A stretch of 64,000 nt of DNA from Streptomyces angustmyceticus (lineage in GTDB: Bacteria > Actinomycetota > Actinomycetes > Streptomycetales > Streptomycetaceae). Below the pieces are notes generated by a model. It had not been told where the DNA came from and searched no databases. It saw only the letters and a list, made by a program, of their open reading frames with translations. Within the stretch, counting starts at the first letter, position 1; each line of letters starts with the position of its first letter. The translations under genes were made by a program, and so were the position numbers. The DNA lies in contig NZ_CP082945.1 of the NCBI RefSeq assembly GCF_019933235.1, forward strand, positions 5,369,501-5,433,500. The letters are read 5' to 3'. This document shows, piece by piece, positions 1 through 8,489 of the stretch.

Positions 1-745
1 CGGCGGAGGTGATGGTCTCGCGGGCGCGCTCCAGGTCCTGGTCGGCGGCGATCACCACGTCGACGGCGGCGGTGGACCAGCCCTGGCTGAGGTTGCCGAT
101 CCGCTTGACCTCGCCGTTGCGGATGTACCAGATCGCGCCGTTGGGGCCGCGCAGCTTGGTGACGCGCAGGCCGACCTCGATGACCGTGCCGGTGGCCACC
201 CCGGCGTCGATCTCGTCGCCGACGCCGTACTGGTCCTCCAGGATCATGAAGACGCCGGAGAGGAAGTCGGTGACGAGGTTGCGGGCGCCGAAACCGATGG
301 CGACACCGGCCACACCGGCACTGGCCAGCAGCGGCGCCAGGTTGATCTTCAGGACGGAGAGCACCGTCAGCGCGGCGGTACCCATGATCACGAACGAGGC
401 GACGCTGCGCAGCACCGAGCCGATGGCCTCGGAGCGCTGCCGGCGTCTCTCGGCGTTCACGAGCAGACCGCCCAGCGCGGTGCCCTGGGCGGCGGCCACG
501 GTGCGGTTCATCCGCTCGATGAGCTTGGTGATCGTGCGGCGGATCACATGCCGCAGCACCACCGCGATCACGATGATGAGCAAGATCTGCAGGCCGGACG
601 TGAGCCACGTCCCCCAGTTCTCCTGCACCCAGCCGGCGGCGTTGGTGGCCTTGTCCGTGGCGTCGTCGAGCGACGTCGGGCCGGATGAGCCGGGCGTGGC
701 GGCGCGCAGGTGCGCGCCGGCGGCCGGCGAAGCGGACCAGAACAC
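1..745 (-). CDS. MscS-family mechanosensitive channel (C-terminus cut by window edge)
   Basis: Small-conductance mechanosensitive channel of the plasma membrane, expected to release solutes on hypo-osmotic shock. The GTG start at 745 has a GGAAGG ribosome site 7 nt upstream; 248 codons are visible and the reading frame runs off the window. A Ser/Ala/Gly-rich N-terminus is followed by membrane segments at about residues 48-68 and 108-132 and by the Gly/Ala-patterned pore helix at about 136-167 (with GVAIGFGARNLVTDFLSG), then the start of the cytosolic beta domain (EDQYGVGDEI at 170-179). This pore-helix pattern is the MscS hallmark. The gene is divergent from the HNH gene across about 290 bp. 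Confidence 0.93.
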   Translation of the reverse strand, partial: MFWSASPAAGAHLRAATPGSSGPTSLDDATDKATNAAGWVQENWGTWLTSGLQILLIIVIAVVLRHVIRRTITKLIERMNRTVAAAQGTALGGLLVNAERRRQRSEAIGSVLRSVASFVIMGTAALTVLSVLKINLAPLLASAGVAGVAIGFGARNLVTDFLSGVFMILEDQYGVGDEIDAGVATGTVIEVGLRVTKLRGPNGAIWYIRNGEVKRIGNLSQGWSTAAVDVVIAADQDLERARETITSA

Positions 746-1036
746 AGTCGAACCTTCCGTGTGGGACAGCAGACCCGGGCCTCGGCGGGACCCCGAGAAA
801 CCGGGCAGACCAACCACACTAACGGGGCAACGGGAGCGGTCCGCGCCCTTGTTCGAGTCGGATAGTTGTGCGGAGGCCGGAATGAGCCCGGTTCCGGACG
901 GACGTGCTGGTGTGTGGTGGAAAACACCTCCGACCCGTTACTCGGTCATGGTGGCGCTCTCACCAGGCACCGGGGGACACTGTGGGGAGATCGTCCCGGC
1001 GCGAGCCACGCGCCGCCGGCGTACAAGGAGGCACCC

Positions 1037-1573
1037 GTGCCGCATGTCCTGGTCCTCAACGCGTCGTACGAGCCGCTCGGCGTCGTACCGCTCCGCCGCG
1101 CGCTCATCCTCGTCCTCAATGAGAAGGCTGTCAGCCTCGAGGAGTCCGGCGCCCTGATGCACAGTGCGACCCATGTCATACCCGCTCCGAGCGTGGTCCG
1201 CTTGAAGCGGTTCGTGCGGGTGCCCTTTCGCGGCCCCGTGCCCCTGACCCGCCGGGCGCTGTTCGCCCGTGACGGCGGGCGCTGTATGTACTGCGGTGGC
1301 GTCGCAACCAGCGTCGACCACGTCATCCCGCGCAGCCGCGGAGGTCAGCACACCTGGGAGAACGTCGTCGCCGCCTGCCGGCGCTGCAACCACGTCAAGG
1401 CCGACCGCCATGTCGCCGAGATCGGCTGGCGGCTGCGGCATCAGCCCGCCCCGCCGTCCGGACTGGCGTGGCGGATCATCGGTACGGGCCATCGTGACCC
1501 GCGCTGGCTGCCGTATTTGCAGCCGTACGGCGCGGATGACGCCCTGGCCCGGATCGACGCCGTATCGGCGTAG
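1037..1573 (+). CDS. HNH endonuclease domain protein
   Basis: A 178-residue protein with a C-terminal HNH nuclease module. CxxC pairs at about C83/C86 and C114/C117 form the zinc ribbon, DH at 94-95 is the metal/catalytic pair, and an Asn at about 109 and RRCNH complete the motif. The N-terminal 70 residues (VLNASYEPLGVV) match the stand-alone actinobacterial HNH family, whose biological role is unknown; neither restriction methylase nor phage genes lie nearby. The GTG start at 1037 is chosen because AAGGAGG sits at 1025-1031; longer upstream ATG starts lack a ribosome site. Hairpins follow the stop. Confidence 0.92.
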   Translation: MPHVLVLNASYEPLGVVPLRRALILVLNEKAVSLEESGALMHSATHVIPAPSVVRLKRFVRVPFRGPVPLTRRALFARDGGRCMYCGGVATSVDHVIPRSRGGQHTWENVVAACRRCNHVKADRHVAEIGWRLRHQPAPPSGLAWRIIGTGHRDPRWLPYLQPYGADDALARIDAVSA

Positions 1574-1605
1574 GTCCGGGTTTCTGCGTCTTCGACGGTG
1601 GTGCC

Positions 1606-1632
1606 GGACGTCCCGGGCTCCAGGGGACGTCC
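1606..1632. terminator. Hairpin after HNH gene
   Basis: Perfect 9-bp inverted repeat (GGACGTCCC and GGGACGTCC) around a 9-nt loop, 33 bp after the HNH stop. A U-tract is absent, as is common for Streptomyces terminators. Confidence 0.5.
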
Positions 1633-1657
1633 CGCTCCGGCCGGGGCGGACGCCGCC

Positions 1658-1699
1658 GGACCCTCGCCCCGTGGCCGCGCGCCGCGGCGACGAGGGTCC
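1658..1699. terminator. Hairpin between convergent genes
   Basis: GGACCCTCG and CGAGGGTCC arms enclose a GC-rich interior that can also pair. It lies between the convergent HNH and GH84 genes and could serve either. Confidence 0.45.
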
Positions 1700-1767
1700 C
1701 GCGGCGCCCACGACGGCAGCCCGTTGTCCCGAGGGGGCCGCCCGCGCGCCCCGGTGGGCGCCTGCCC

Positions 1768-4700
1768 TCAGTCGTGGCCCGCGCCCGACTGCTCGGGCCC
1801 CTTCCCCTTCCCGGCCGGCCCGGAGCCGTTCCTGCCGCCCGGGCCGTCGCCCTTCCCGGCCGGCCCCCGGTCCGTGCCGTCCGGCCCGTGGTCCGGGTCC
1901 GCCGGCGTCCGGTCGGCGTCGTCCGGCCCCTGTCCCGCGACCGCGTACGCCTCCACCGACCACAGCGAGTAGCCGAAGCGGGTGGCCCGCTTGTCGCCCT
2001 GGACACGGACGAACCGGGCGTCCTTGGCGTCCATCCTGATGGATTCGCGGCCGCCCTTGCCGTCCCGGACCGTGGCCGCGGTGCGCCAGCTGCGGCCGTC
2101 CGCCGAGACCTGGATGCGGTAGCGGGCGGCGTAGGCGTCCTGCCAGTTCAGGACGACCCGGCCGAGGCGGGTCGGGCGGGCCAGCGCGAACTGCAGCCAG
2201 GCGCCGTCCTCGGCGGGGGAGGACCAGCGGGTCGCGGGGTCGCCGTCGGTGGCCGCCGACGCCGGGAAGCCGGCGGTCTCGTCCCCGGAAGAGGTGGCGA
2301 CGGTGCCGCGCGCCAGGTCCCTGCCGCCGGTGCGCGGGTACGTCCGCACCGTCAGCGTCTGCTCCGCGCCGCCGATCTCCACCGGGATCCCGTACGTCCC
2401 CGACGGGGCGTCCTCGGGGACGTCGACGGTGATCCGGACCGTGGCCGTGCCGCCGCGCGGCGCGGTGACCTTCGCGGGGGCGTGCACCGTGAAGCCCTTG
2501 GGCGCCTTGACCGACAGCTTCCCGCGGACGTCGCCGGGGCGGCGGGAGTAGACCAGGGCGTCGACCGTGGCGCTGCCGCCGGTCTGGGCGTCCGCCTCCT
2601 TGCGGGACAGTTCGAGGCCGGCGGCCGGGGTGTCGTCGAACCAGGGCGTGACGGCGTGCACGGCCGGGGCGTCCGCGCCCTTCGCCCAGGTCAGCCGTAC
2701 CGCGTCGGCGCGCAGCCCGGGGGTCTTCGACTCGGTCCAGCCGGTGGGGGAGAGGCGGTCGAGGCGGCGCCAGCCCTCGCCCGGGACGTGCGCCTCGACG
2801 GAGACGGCGCCCGCGGACGGGCCCGGGTCGGTCAGGGCGGTCACCGCGGCCAGCGGGCGGGTGCGCTGGAAGGGGACGGTCAGGGACGTCGTGCCGGCGC
2901 CGCCGTCGGGCCGGGGGGTGTCCCGGCGGGCGCCGGTCCAGGCGTCGGCCTCGGTCATCGCCCGCTGGAGGAACGGCGCCAGCACGCCCTTGCCGACCGT
3001 CGCCGGGCTGTGCGCGCACTCCGTGCGCAGCCGCTGCACCGCGCGCTGGGCCGACCAGGCCGCGTCGCCGTCGCCATGGGCCTGCGCCATGAGCGTGTCG
3101 ACGGCCTGCTCGCCGGCGCTGCCGTAGCGGGCCAGCTGCTCGGCCCACGGACGGATCTCGGTGGCCAGGTCCGGGCGCAGGTCGCGGGGCACCGTGCTCA
3201 TGGTGCGGAACGCGGCCCGCAGCGCCTCGGCCGCTTTGGCGAGGTCCGGGTCCCGGCCGGGCCGGCCGTGGTTGACGGCCGTCTCACGGGCCTTCCAGAA
3301 GCGGTCGATCAGTGGTCGCAGATACCCCGACTCGGTCCGGTCCAGCAGCGAGGAGGAGGCGTTGCCGGCCAGCGCGCGCAGCGCGGCACGGCCTCGCGCG
3401 TCGCCGCCCGCCAGATCGTCGACGGCCGCGTCCCAGGACCGGTCGGGATGGTAGTCGCGCGGGTTCCAGGCGTAGTCGGCGGCCGTGAACAGCGGGATGC
3501 GCGAGGCGAGGGGCTGTTCCATGGCGTTGGCGAGCAGCGCCGTGGAGCCGGTGGCGACGGCCGGTTCCCTGCCGCGGTAGGCGCCGAGGAAGATCCGGTC
3601 CTGGGCGTAGTCGTTGACCGGGTAGTTGTCCATGGTGACCAGGGAGTGGCCGAACGCCTGGCGGGCGGTGGACAGCTCGCCGCCGGTGATGGTCCGCGGG
3701 ACCACGCCCACGCCGGTCCAGGCCACCTCGACCCGGTCGCCGAGCGCGTCGGACAGCGCCCGGCGGTAGGCCGTCGTGCCGTCCTGGTAGTACTCGGTCG
3801 GCATCAGCGAGAGCGCCGGGGCCTGCGGGTGGCGCCGCGCCAGGTGCGCGGCGAGCGCGTTGGCGACCTTGGCCTGCGCCTCGGCGGCGGCCCGGGGGCC
3901 GGAGCCGAACGCGTCCGCGTCGGCGTCGCAGTGCCACTCGCTGTAGCTGACGTCCTGGAACTGCAGCTGGAAGGAGCGCACGCCCAGCGCCCACATCGCG
4001 TCCACCTTGCGCCGCAGCGCCCGCAGGTCCTCCTCGGACGACAGGCACATCGCCTGGCCCGGGGCGACGGCCCAGCCCAGCGTGACGTGGTTGGCGCGGG
4101 CCCGCTCGGCCAGCGCACGGAAGCCGGCGCGCTGGTCGGCCGGGTAGGGGTCGCGCCACCGCGCCTGGCGGTACGGGTCGTCCCCCGGCGCGTACAGGTA
4201 GTGGTTCTGCTTGGTGCGGCCCATGAAGTCCAGCTGGGCGAGCCGCTGGGCCTGGCTCCAGGGCTGCCCGAAGAAGCCCTCGGTGGTGCCGCGCACAGCG
4301 GTGCCGGGCCAGTCGCGTACGGCGACCGAGGCCAGCTGACGGCCGGTCCGCCGCCCGCCGCCCCGGCCGGAACCGCCCCCGGAGCCGGTCCGGGAGGACC
4401 CTTCCGTGCCGTCGGTGACCAGCTGCCGCAGCGTCTGCGCCCCGTGGAAGAGGCCGTCGGGGCCGACGCCGTCCAGGGCGACGGTGTCCCGGCCCGCGAC
4501 CTGGCCCACGGCCAGGCGGTAGCCGCCGGCGGGCAGGTCGCCGCGGGCCGGTGCCCGCAGCGCCCGCAGGGCGTCCGCGGCCTGCTCGCCGCCGACCCGG
4601 ATCACCGGCCCGGCCGCGGGCAGCCGGTCGCCGGGCGCCACCTGCCGCACGGTGCGCACTCCGGCGTCCCGCAGCAGGTCGCGCAGCACGTCCAGCGTGT

Positions 4701-5019
4701 AGGGGTCGGTGTCCGGGGCGGCCACCAGGGTCGCCTGTTCGCCCAGCGGCACGGCGGTGCCGAGCTCCCGCATCGACTGCGGGCGCGGCCAGACGGCGGG
4801 CAGCCGCCCGGCGCCGGCCGGCCGGTCCGGCTGGTCGGGGGCGGCGCCGACGGTGTGGTCGGCGGGCGCCGCCTGGGCGCTGGGCACCCCGCCGAGCAGA
4901 CCCCCGATGACCGCGGCGGCCAGCGCGGTGGTCCCCGCCACCCGCGCCCGCGCACCCGAGCCGGTCCCCCTGCCGCTCCTACCGATACTTCCGACGCTCC
5001 ATCCGCCCCGGCCTCGCAC
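1768..5019 (-). CDS. Secreted GH84 beta-N-acetylglucosaminidase-like protein with NEW3 and F5/8C domains
   Basis: A 1083-residue exported glycosidase. A signal peptide spans residues 1-50 (Arg-rich start, hydrophobic core, cut after AQA). Next come a GH20b-like N-terminal domain (about 65-210), a Gly/Arg linker, a GH84 barrel (about 245-530), a helical region, a NEW3-type beta domain (about 800-910) and an F5/8C (discoidin) carbohydrate-binding domain (about 915-1030), ending in a D/G/P-rich low-complexity tail. GH84 enzymes cleave N-acetylglucosaminides by substrate-assisted catalysis with two adjacent Asp; here the matching site reads FQD (Q355-D356), so activity is uncertain. The GTG start at 5019 is set by GAGGAG 7 nt upstream and by the signal peptide. 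Upstream in-frame starts would bury the signal peptide. Confidence 0.88.
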   Translation of the reverse strand: MRGRGGWSVGSIGRSGRGTGSGARARVAGTTALAAAVIGGLLGGVPSAQAAPADHTVGAAPDQPDRPAGAGRLPAVWPRPQSMRELGTAVPLGEQATLVAAPDTDPYTLDVLRDLLRDAGVRTVRQVAPGDRLPAAGPVIRVGGEQAADALRALRAPARGDLPAGGYRLAVGQVAGRDTVALDGVGPDGLFHGAQTLRQLVTDGTEGSSRTGSGGGSGRGGGRRTGRQLASVAVRDWPGTAVRGTTEGFFGQPWSQAQRLAQLDFMGRTKQNHYLYAPGDDPYRQARWRDPYPADQRAGFRALAERARANHVTLGWAVAPGQAMCLSSEEDLRALRRKVDAMWALGVRSFQLQFQDVSYSEWHCDADADAFGSGPRAAAEAQAKVANALAAHLARRHPQAPALSLMPTEYYQDGTTAYRRALSDALGDRVEVAWTGVGVVPRTITGGELSTARQAFGHSLVTMDNYPVNDYAQDRIFLGAYRGREPAVATGSTALLANAMEQPLASRIPLFTAADYAWNPRDYHPDRSWDAAVDDLAGGDARGRAALRALAGNASSSLLDRTESGYLRPLIDRFWKARETAVNHGRPGRDPDLAKAAEALRAAFRTMSTVPRDLRPDLATEIRPWAEQLARYGSAGEQAVDTLMAQAHGDGDAAWSAQRAVQRLRTECAHSPATVGKGVLAPFLQRAMTEADAWTGARRDTPRPDGGAGTTSLTVPFQRTRPLAAVTALTDPGPSAGAVSVEAHVPGEGWRRLDRLSPTGWTESKTPGLRADAVRLTWAKGADAPAVHAVTPWFDDTPAAGLELSRKEADAQTGGSATVDALVYSRRPGDVRGKLSVKAPKGFTVHAPAKVTAPRGGTATVRITVDVPEDAPSGTYGIPVEIGGAEQTLTVRTYPRTGGRDLARGTVATSSGDETAGFPASAATDGDPATRWSSPAEDGAWLQFALARPTRLGRVVLNWQDAYAARYRIQVSADGRSWRTAATVRDGKGGRESIRMDAKDARFVRVQGDKRATRFGYSLWSVEAYAVAGQGPDDADRTPADPDHGPDGTDRGPAGKGDGPGGRNGSGPAGKGKGPEQSGAGHD

Positions 5020-5443
5020 GGCTGCTCCTCGTCCCCGTCCATCACCCGCCGGTCCGCACCGGCGCCCCGATTTACCCCGCCGATGCCCGTTCGGGCAGAC
5101 CTTCGGCCGTGAGCCCACCATTGTGGCGGTTCGGGTGTCAACAAGGCGATGGCGGGTCCTGGACGGTCGGCCGCGGCCCTGTCGCCGGCCCCTCGGCGAG
5201 CGGGCCGGCGACCCCCTTCCCAGGCGGTGCCGAGAGCCGTCCCGGGGTGGTTCCCGGTCCGCAGGAATTCCGTCCCCGGGCCCCGCTTCCCGGCGTTCTG
5301 TACGCCCTCCGGGGCTCCGCGCAGTGAAATCGCCTGCGTGGGGGATAATGTGACGTGGGACACGTTTCGTGAGCAGATACGTCTGCGATCGTGTCGAGTG
5401 GGTAGGGCCAACGTGTCCCATTACCGATGAACGGGAGGCCCTC
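5020..5443. other. Divergent intergenic region, probable promoters
   Basis: No convincing gene. It must carry promoters for the GH84 gene (leftward) and for the small protein-malQ unit (rightward). An inverted repeat TGGGACACG (5356-5364) and CGTGTCCCA (5412-5420), 47 bp apart, brackets the last stretch before the small gene, with GGGATAAT at 5342-5349 just before it. This could be an operator pair; function is inferred only. Confidence 0.4.
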
Positions 5444-5713
5444 GTGGCCGCATCCGCTCAGCTGCTCCTCGACGCCCTGTCCTCCAAACCGGGAGGTGCG
5501 ACGATGGAGTCCGACATCTTCGACGGGGTGTCCGACCCCGATTCCGGCCTGGACGGCTCCGGCTCCTTCAGCTTCGTCGAGCCGCCCCTGACCAGCGAGC
5601 CCCCGCTCGCCGACGCCGCCCCGCTGACCAGCGAGGTCCCGATCTCCGCCGAGCTGCCGCTGACCAGCGAGCCGACAGCCGCCGGCCTGGGTACGGAGTC
5701 CATGGAGGTCTGA
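5444..5713 (+). CDS. Small acidic protein with three 12-residue PLTSE repeats
   Basis: An 89-residue protein I do not recognise. After an N-terminal helix-like segment (AQLLLDALSS) and an Asp/Gly/Ser-rich stretch, PLTSE recurs at residues 48, 60 and 72, an exact 12-residue period. There are no Cys residues and no membrane segment. GTG at 5444 has GGGAGG 5 nt upstream; ATG at 5504 also has GGGAGG (7 nt upstream), which would give a 69-residue form. The stop lies 6 bp before malQ, so the two are probably co-transcribed. High acidity, repeat regularity and good ribosome sites support it being real; no homology evidence was available. Confidence 0.6.
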   Translation: MAASAQLLLDALSSKPGGATMESDIFDGVSDPDSGLDGSGSFSFVEPPLTSEPPLADAAPLTSEVPISAELPLTSEPTAAGLGTESMEV

Positions 5714-5719
5714 GGACCC

Positions 5720-8020
5720 ATGGGCCGCGCGCGGCTCGCCCGGCTGCACGGCATCGCCACCTCCTACGAGCCCTCGCCGGGCAGGAGCGTCCAGGTCGCC
5801 GGTGACACCGTCGTCGCCGTGCTCGCCGCACTGGGGGTCGACGCCTCCACGCCGCAGGCCGTCCGCAGCGCCCTGGCCGCGCACGAGGACCGCGCGGCCC
5901 GCGCCCTGCTTCCCCCCACCGTCGTCGCCCGACCGGGCCGCCCGCCCGACCTCGCCCCTCTCCCCGAAGGCACCGTCCTGCGGGTCGAGACCGAGGGCGG
6001 GGCCACCGCGGAAGGCCCGGCGGCTTCCGATCTCGCGGCCCTGGCCCGGCTGCCCCTCGGCATCCACGCGCTGCACGCCGCCGCCCCCGACGGCCGCGGC
6101 GCCCGCGCCCGGCTGATCGTCGCGCCCGACCGGGTGCCCGCGCCGCCCGGCCGCAGCCACGGCTTCCTGGTGCAGCTCTACTCCCTCCTGTCCCGGCAGT
6201 CCTGGGGCATGGGCGACCTGGGGGACCTCGCCGACCTCGCCGCCTGGTCCGGGCGCGCGCTGGGCACCGGCTTCCTCCAGCTCAACCCGCTGCACGCGGC
6301 CGTCCCCGGCCCGCCCACCGACCCCTCGCCCTACCGCCCCTCCTCGCGCCGCTTCCCCGACCCGGTCCATCTGCGCATCGAGCACATCCCGGAGTACGCC
6401 CGGCTCACCGGCGCCGCGCGATTACGGGCCGACGAACTCGCCGCGCGGGCCCGGGAGCTGCGCGACGGGGTGCTCGACGGGGGCGCGCTGATCGACCGGG
6501 ACGCGGTCTGGGCGCTCAAACGCGAGGCCCTGGAGCTGGTGGGGACCATCCCGCTGACCCCGGGCCGCCGGGCCGCGTACTGCGACTTCCTCGCCGAGCA
6601 GGGACAGGCTCTGGAGGACCACGCCACCTGGTGCGCGCTCGCCGAGCGGCACGGCCCCGACTGGCGCGGCTGGCCCGACGGGCTGAGCGACCCGCGCTCC
6701 CCGGCCACGGCCCGGCTGCGGCCGCGGCTGCTGGACCGGATCGACTTCCACAGCCGGCTCGCCTGGCTCACCGACCAGCAACTGGCCGACGCCCAGCGCA
6801 GCGCGCGGGAGGCCGGGATGGAAGTCGGGCTGGTGCACGACCTCGCCGTCGGCGTCCACCCCTCCGGTGCCGACACCTGGGCGCAGCAGGACGCCTTCGC
6901 CGCCGGGATGTCCGTCGGGGCGCCGCCGGACGCCTTCAACTCCCGCGGCCAGGACTGGGGGCTGCCGCCCTGGCGTCCGGACGCGCTGGCCGCCGCCGGG
7001 TACGCCCCCTACCGGGACCTGCTGCGCGGCATGCTGCGGCACGCCGGGGCGCTGCGTATCGACCATGTGATGGGGCTGTTCCGGCTGTGGTGGGTCCCGG
7101 AGGGCCGGCCGCCGACGGAGGGCGCCTATGTGCGCTATGACGGTGAGGCGATGCTCTCGGTGCTCGCCCTGGAGGCGCACCGGGCTAGCGCCGCGGTGAT
7201 CGGCGAGGACCTGGGCACCGTCGAACCGGGCGTCCGCGGCGCGCTCGCCGAACGGGGCGTCCTGGGGACGTCGGTGCTGTGGTTCGAGCGGGACTACGGG
7301 GGCGGGGAGGCCGGCGGGCCGGGCGGGGAAACGGGCGGACGGGGCGGGGAGGCCGGCCCGGAAGCCGCCTCGGATCCCGCCGGGGACCGGGCCCCGGCCC
7401 GCGTCCCGAAGCCGGCCTCCGAGCCCGCCCCGGATCCCGCCCCGAAGCCCGCCCCCGCCCCCGCCGCCCGCATCCTGGCGCCCGAGGAGTGGCGCGGTGC
7501 CTGTCTGGCCACCGTCACCACCCACGATCTGCCGCCCACCGCGGCCCGGTTGACCGGTGAGGACGTCGCCCTGCGCGAACGGCTCGGGCTGCTGGCCGGG
7601 CCGCCGGAGCGGGAGCGCTCCCGCGCCCGGTGCGAACGCACCGAATGGCTGCGGGAGTTGGTGCGGCGCGGCCTGCTGCCCGAAGGGGTGGCCGACGAGG
7701 AGGCGGCGGTCAAGGCCGTGCACCGCTTCCTGCTGCGGACCCCGGCGCGGATGGTGGGCGTCTGGCTGCCCGACGCGGTGGGGGACCGGCGCCCGCAGAA
7801 CCTCCCCGGGACCTGGCAGGAGTACCCGAACTGGCGGCTCCCGCTCGCCGGCCCCGACGGCCGTCCGCGCACCCTGGAGGAACTGGCCGCCTCGCCCCGT
7901 CTGCACGCGCTGATGCGCGAAGTGTCCGACGGCCGGTGGTGGCCGCGTCCGGCCGGGGCCGCCGGTTGTGCGACCCCGGGCGCGCGGGGCGCGGGGGCGT
8001 CCGATACGTTGACTTCGTGA
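5720..8020 (+). CDS. malQ: 4-alpha-glucanotransferase (amylomaltase, GH77)
   Basis: Transfers alpha-1,4-glucan segments between maltodextrins in cytosolic maltose/glycogen metabolism. The GH77 catalytic set is present: nucleophile D448 in RIDHVMGL, acid/base E496 in GEDLG, and D603 in TTHDLP. It has 766 residues including an unusual Gly/Glu then Ala/Pro-rich insertion at about 523-590, between the acid/base and THD motifs, which probably makes a disordered loop. Residue L235 is encoded by TTA (6422-6424), the only coding TTA I found in the window, so translation may depend on the bldA tRNA. The stop overlaps the GTG of the next gene by 4 nt, implying coupling. Confidence 0.96.
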   Translation: MGRARLARLHGIATSYEPSPGRSVQVAGDTVVAVLAALGVDASTPQAVRSALAAHEDRAARALLPPTVVARPGRPPDLAPLPEGTVLRVETEGGATAEGPAASDLAALARLPLGIHALHAAAPDGRGARARLIVAPDRVPAPPGRSHGFLVQLYSLLSRQSWGMGDLGDLADLAAWSGRALGTGFLQLNPLHAAVPGPPTDPSPYRPSSRRFPDPVHLRIEHIPEYARLTGAARLRADELAARARELRDGVLDGGALIDRDAVWALKREALELVGTIPLTPGRRAAYCDFLAEQGQALEDHATWCALAERHGPDWRGWPDGLSDPRSPATARLRPRLLDRIDFHSRLAWLTDQQLADAQRSAREAGMEVGLVHDLAVGVHPSGADTWAQQDAFAAGMSVGAPPDAFNSRGQDWGLPPWRPDALAAAGYAPYRDLLRGMLRHAGALRIDHVMGLFRLWWVPEGRPPTEGAYVRYDGEAMLSVLALEAHRASAAVIGEDLGTVEPGVRGALAERGVLGTSVLWFERDYGGGEAGGPGGETGGRGGEAGPEAASDPAGDRAPARVPKPASEPAPDPAPKPAPAPAARILAPEEWRGACLATVTTHDLPPTAARLTGEDVALRERLGLLAGPPERERSRARCERTEWLRELVRRGLLPEGVADEEAAVKAVHRFLLRTPARMVGVWLPDAVGDRRPQNLPGTWQEYPNWRLPLAGPDGRPRTLEELAASPRLHALMREVSDGRWWPRPAGAAGCATPGARGAGASDTLTS

Positions 8021-8265
8021 GCAACAAGGTCAATAAGAATGTCCTGCGCGCCGGAACCATCACCGCCGGCACCGCGCTGATGCTGCTGATGTCGTCCCCC
8101 GCGTTTGCGCTCACCCGCGACGATGGTGACGACCCGGGTCCGGGTCTGAGCGTGATCGCCACGCTCGGCCTCTATGTCGCTGCACCCATCGTGCTCTTCC
8201 TCGTCATCGCCGGACTGGTCGTCGCCGGCGACAAGTCCCGCAAGCAGGCCGGCTCCAAGGGCTGA
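8017..8265 (+). CDS. Small membrane/exported protein
   Basis: An 82-residue protein translationally coupled to malQ (GTGA overlap at 8017-8020). It has a basic N-terminus (SNKVNKNVLR), a hydrophobic segment at 12-30 ending in AFA that resembles a signal peptide, a short acidic loop (DDGDDPG), a transmembrane helix at about 46-70 and a basic tail (GDKSRKQ). The predicted arrangement is a cleaved or two-pass small membrane protein. Function is unknown. Two terminator hairpins follow it. Confidence 0.78.
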   Translation: MSNKVNKNVLRAGTITAGTALMLLMSSPAFALTRDDGDDPGPGLSVIATLGLYVAAPIVLFLVIAGLVVAGDKSRKQAGSKG

Positions 8266-8289
8266 CGCCGGGCACCAGTGACGCCTTCG

Positions 8290-8323
8290 GGGCGCCTCGC
8301 GGTCACAGGACCGCGGGGCGCCC
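8290..8323 (+). terminator. Terminator hairpin 1 after malQ unit
   Basis: 15-bp stem (GGGCGCCTCGCGGTC paired with GACCGCGGGGCGCCC, one G-U pair), 4-nt loop ACAG, followed by TTCGTC. Confidence 0.8.
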
Positions 8324-8351
8324 TTCGTCATGTCGAAAAGCGTCCCGGACC

Positions 8352-8385
8352 GGGCGCCCATCGGTGACAGAACCGAGGGGCGCCC
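8352..8385 (+). terminator. Terminator hairpin 2 after malQ unit
   Basis: 14-bp stem with one mismatch (GGGCGCCCATCGGT and ACCGAGGGGCGCCC), then TTTGTC. It resembles hairpin 1 in stem sequence and loop, suggesting a duplicated terminator. Confidence 0.75.
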
Positions 8386-8489
8386 TTTGTCGTACCCGGA
8401 TATTTCCGCAGGTGGAAAAGGGGTTGCGGGGCGGCTATCGAGGGCTTTTCGGCCGGTTTGCTCGGGGGGAGGTGTTTAACCGGCCCTAA

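Noticed and set aside
1774..5112. Very long open frame on the plus strand opposite the GH84 gene
   Set aside because: Antisense shadow of a high-GC gene; Arg/Gly/Ala-rich translation with no domain, while the minus frame has signal peptide and enzyme motifs.
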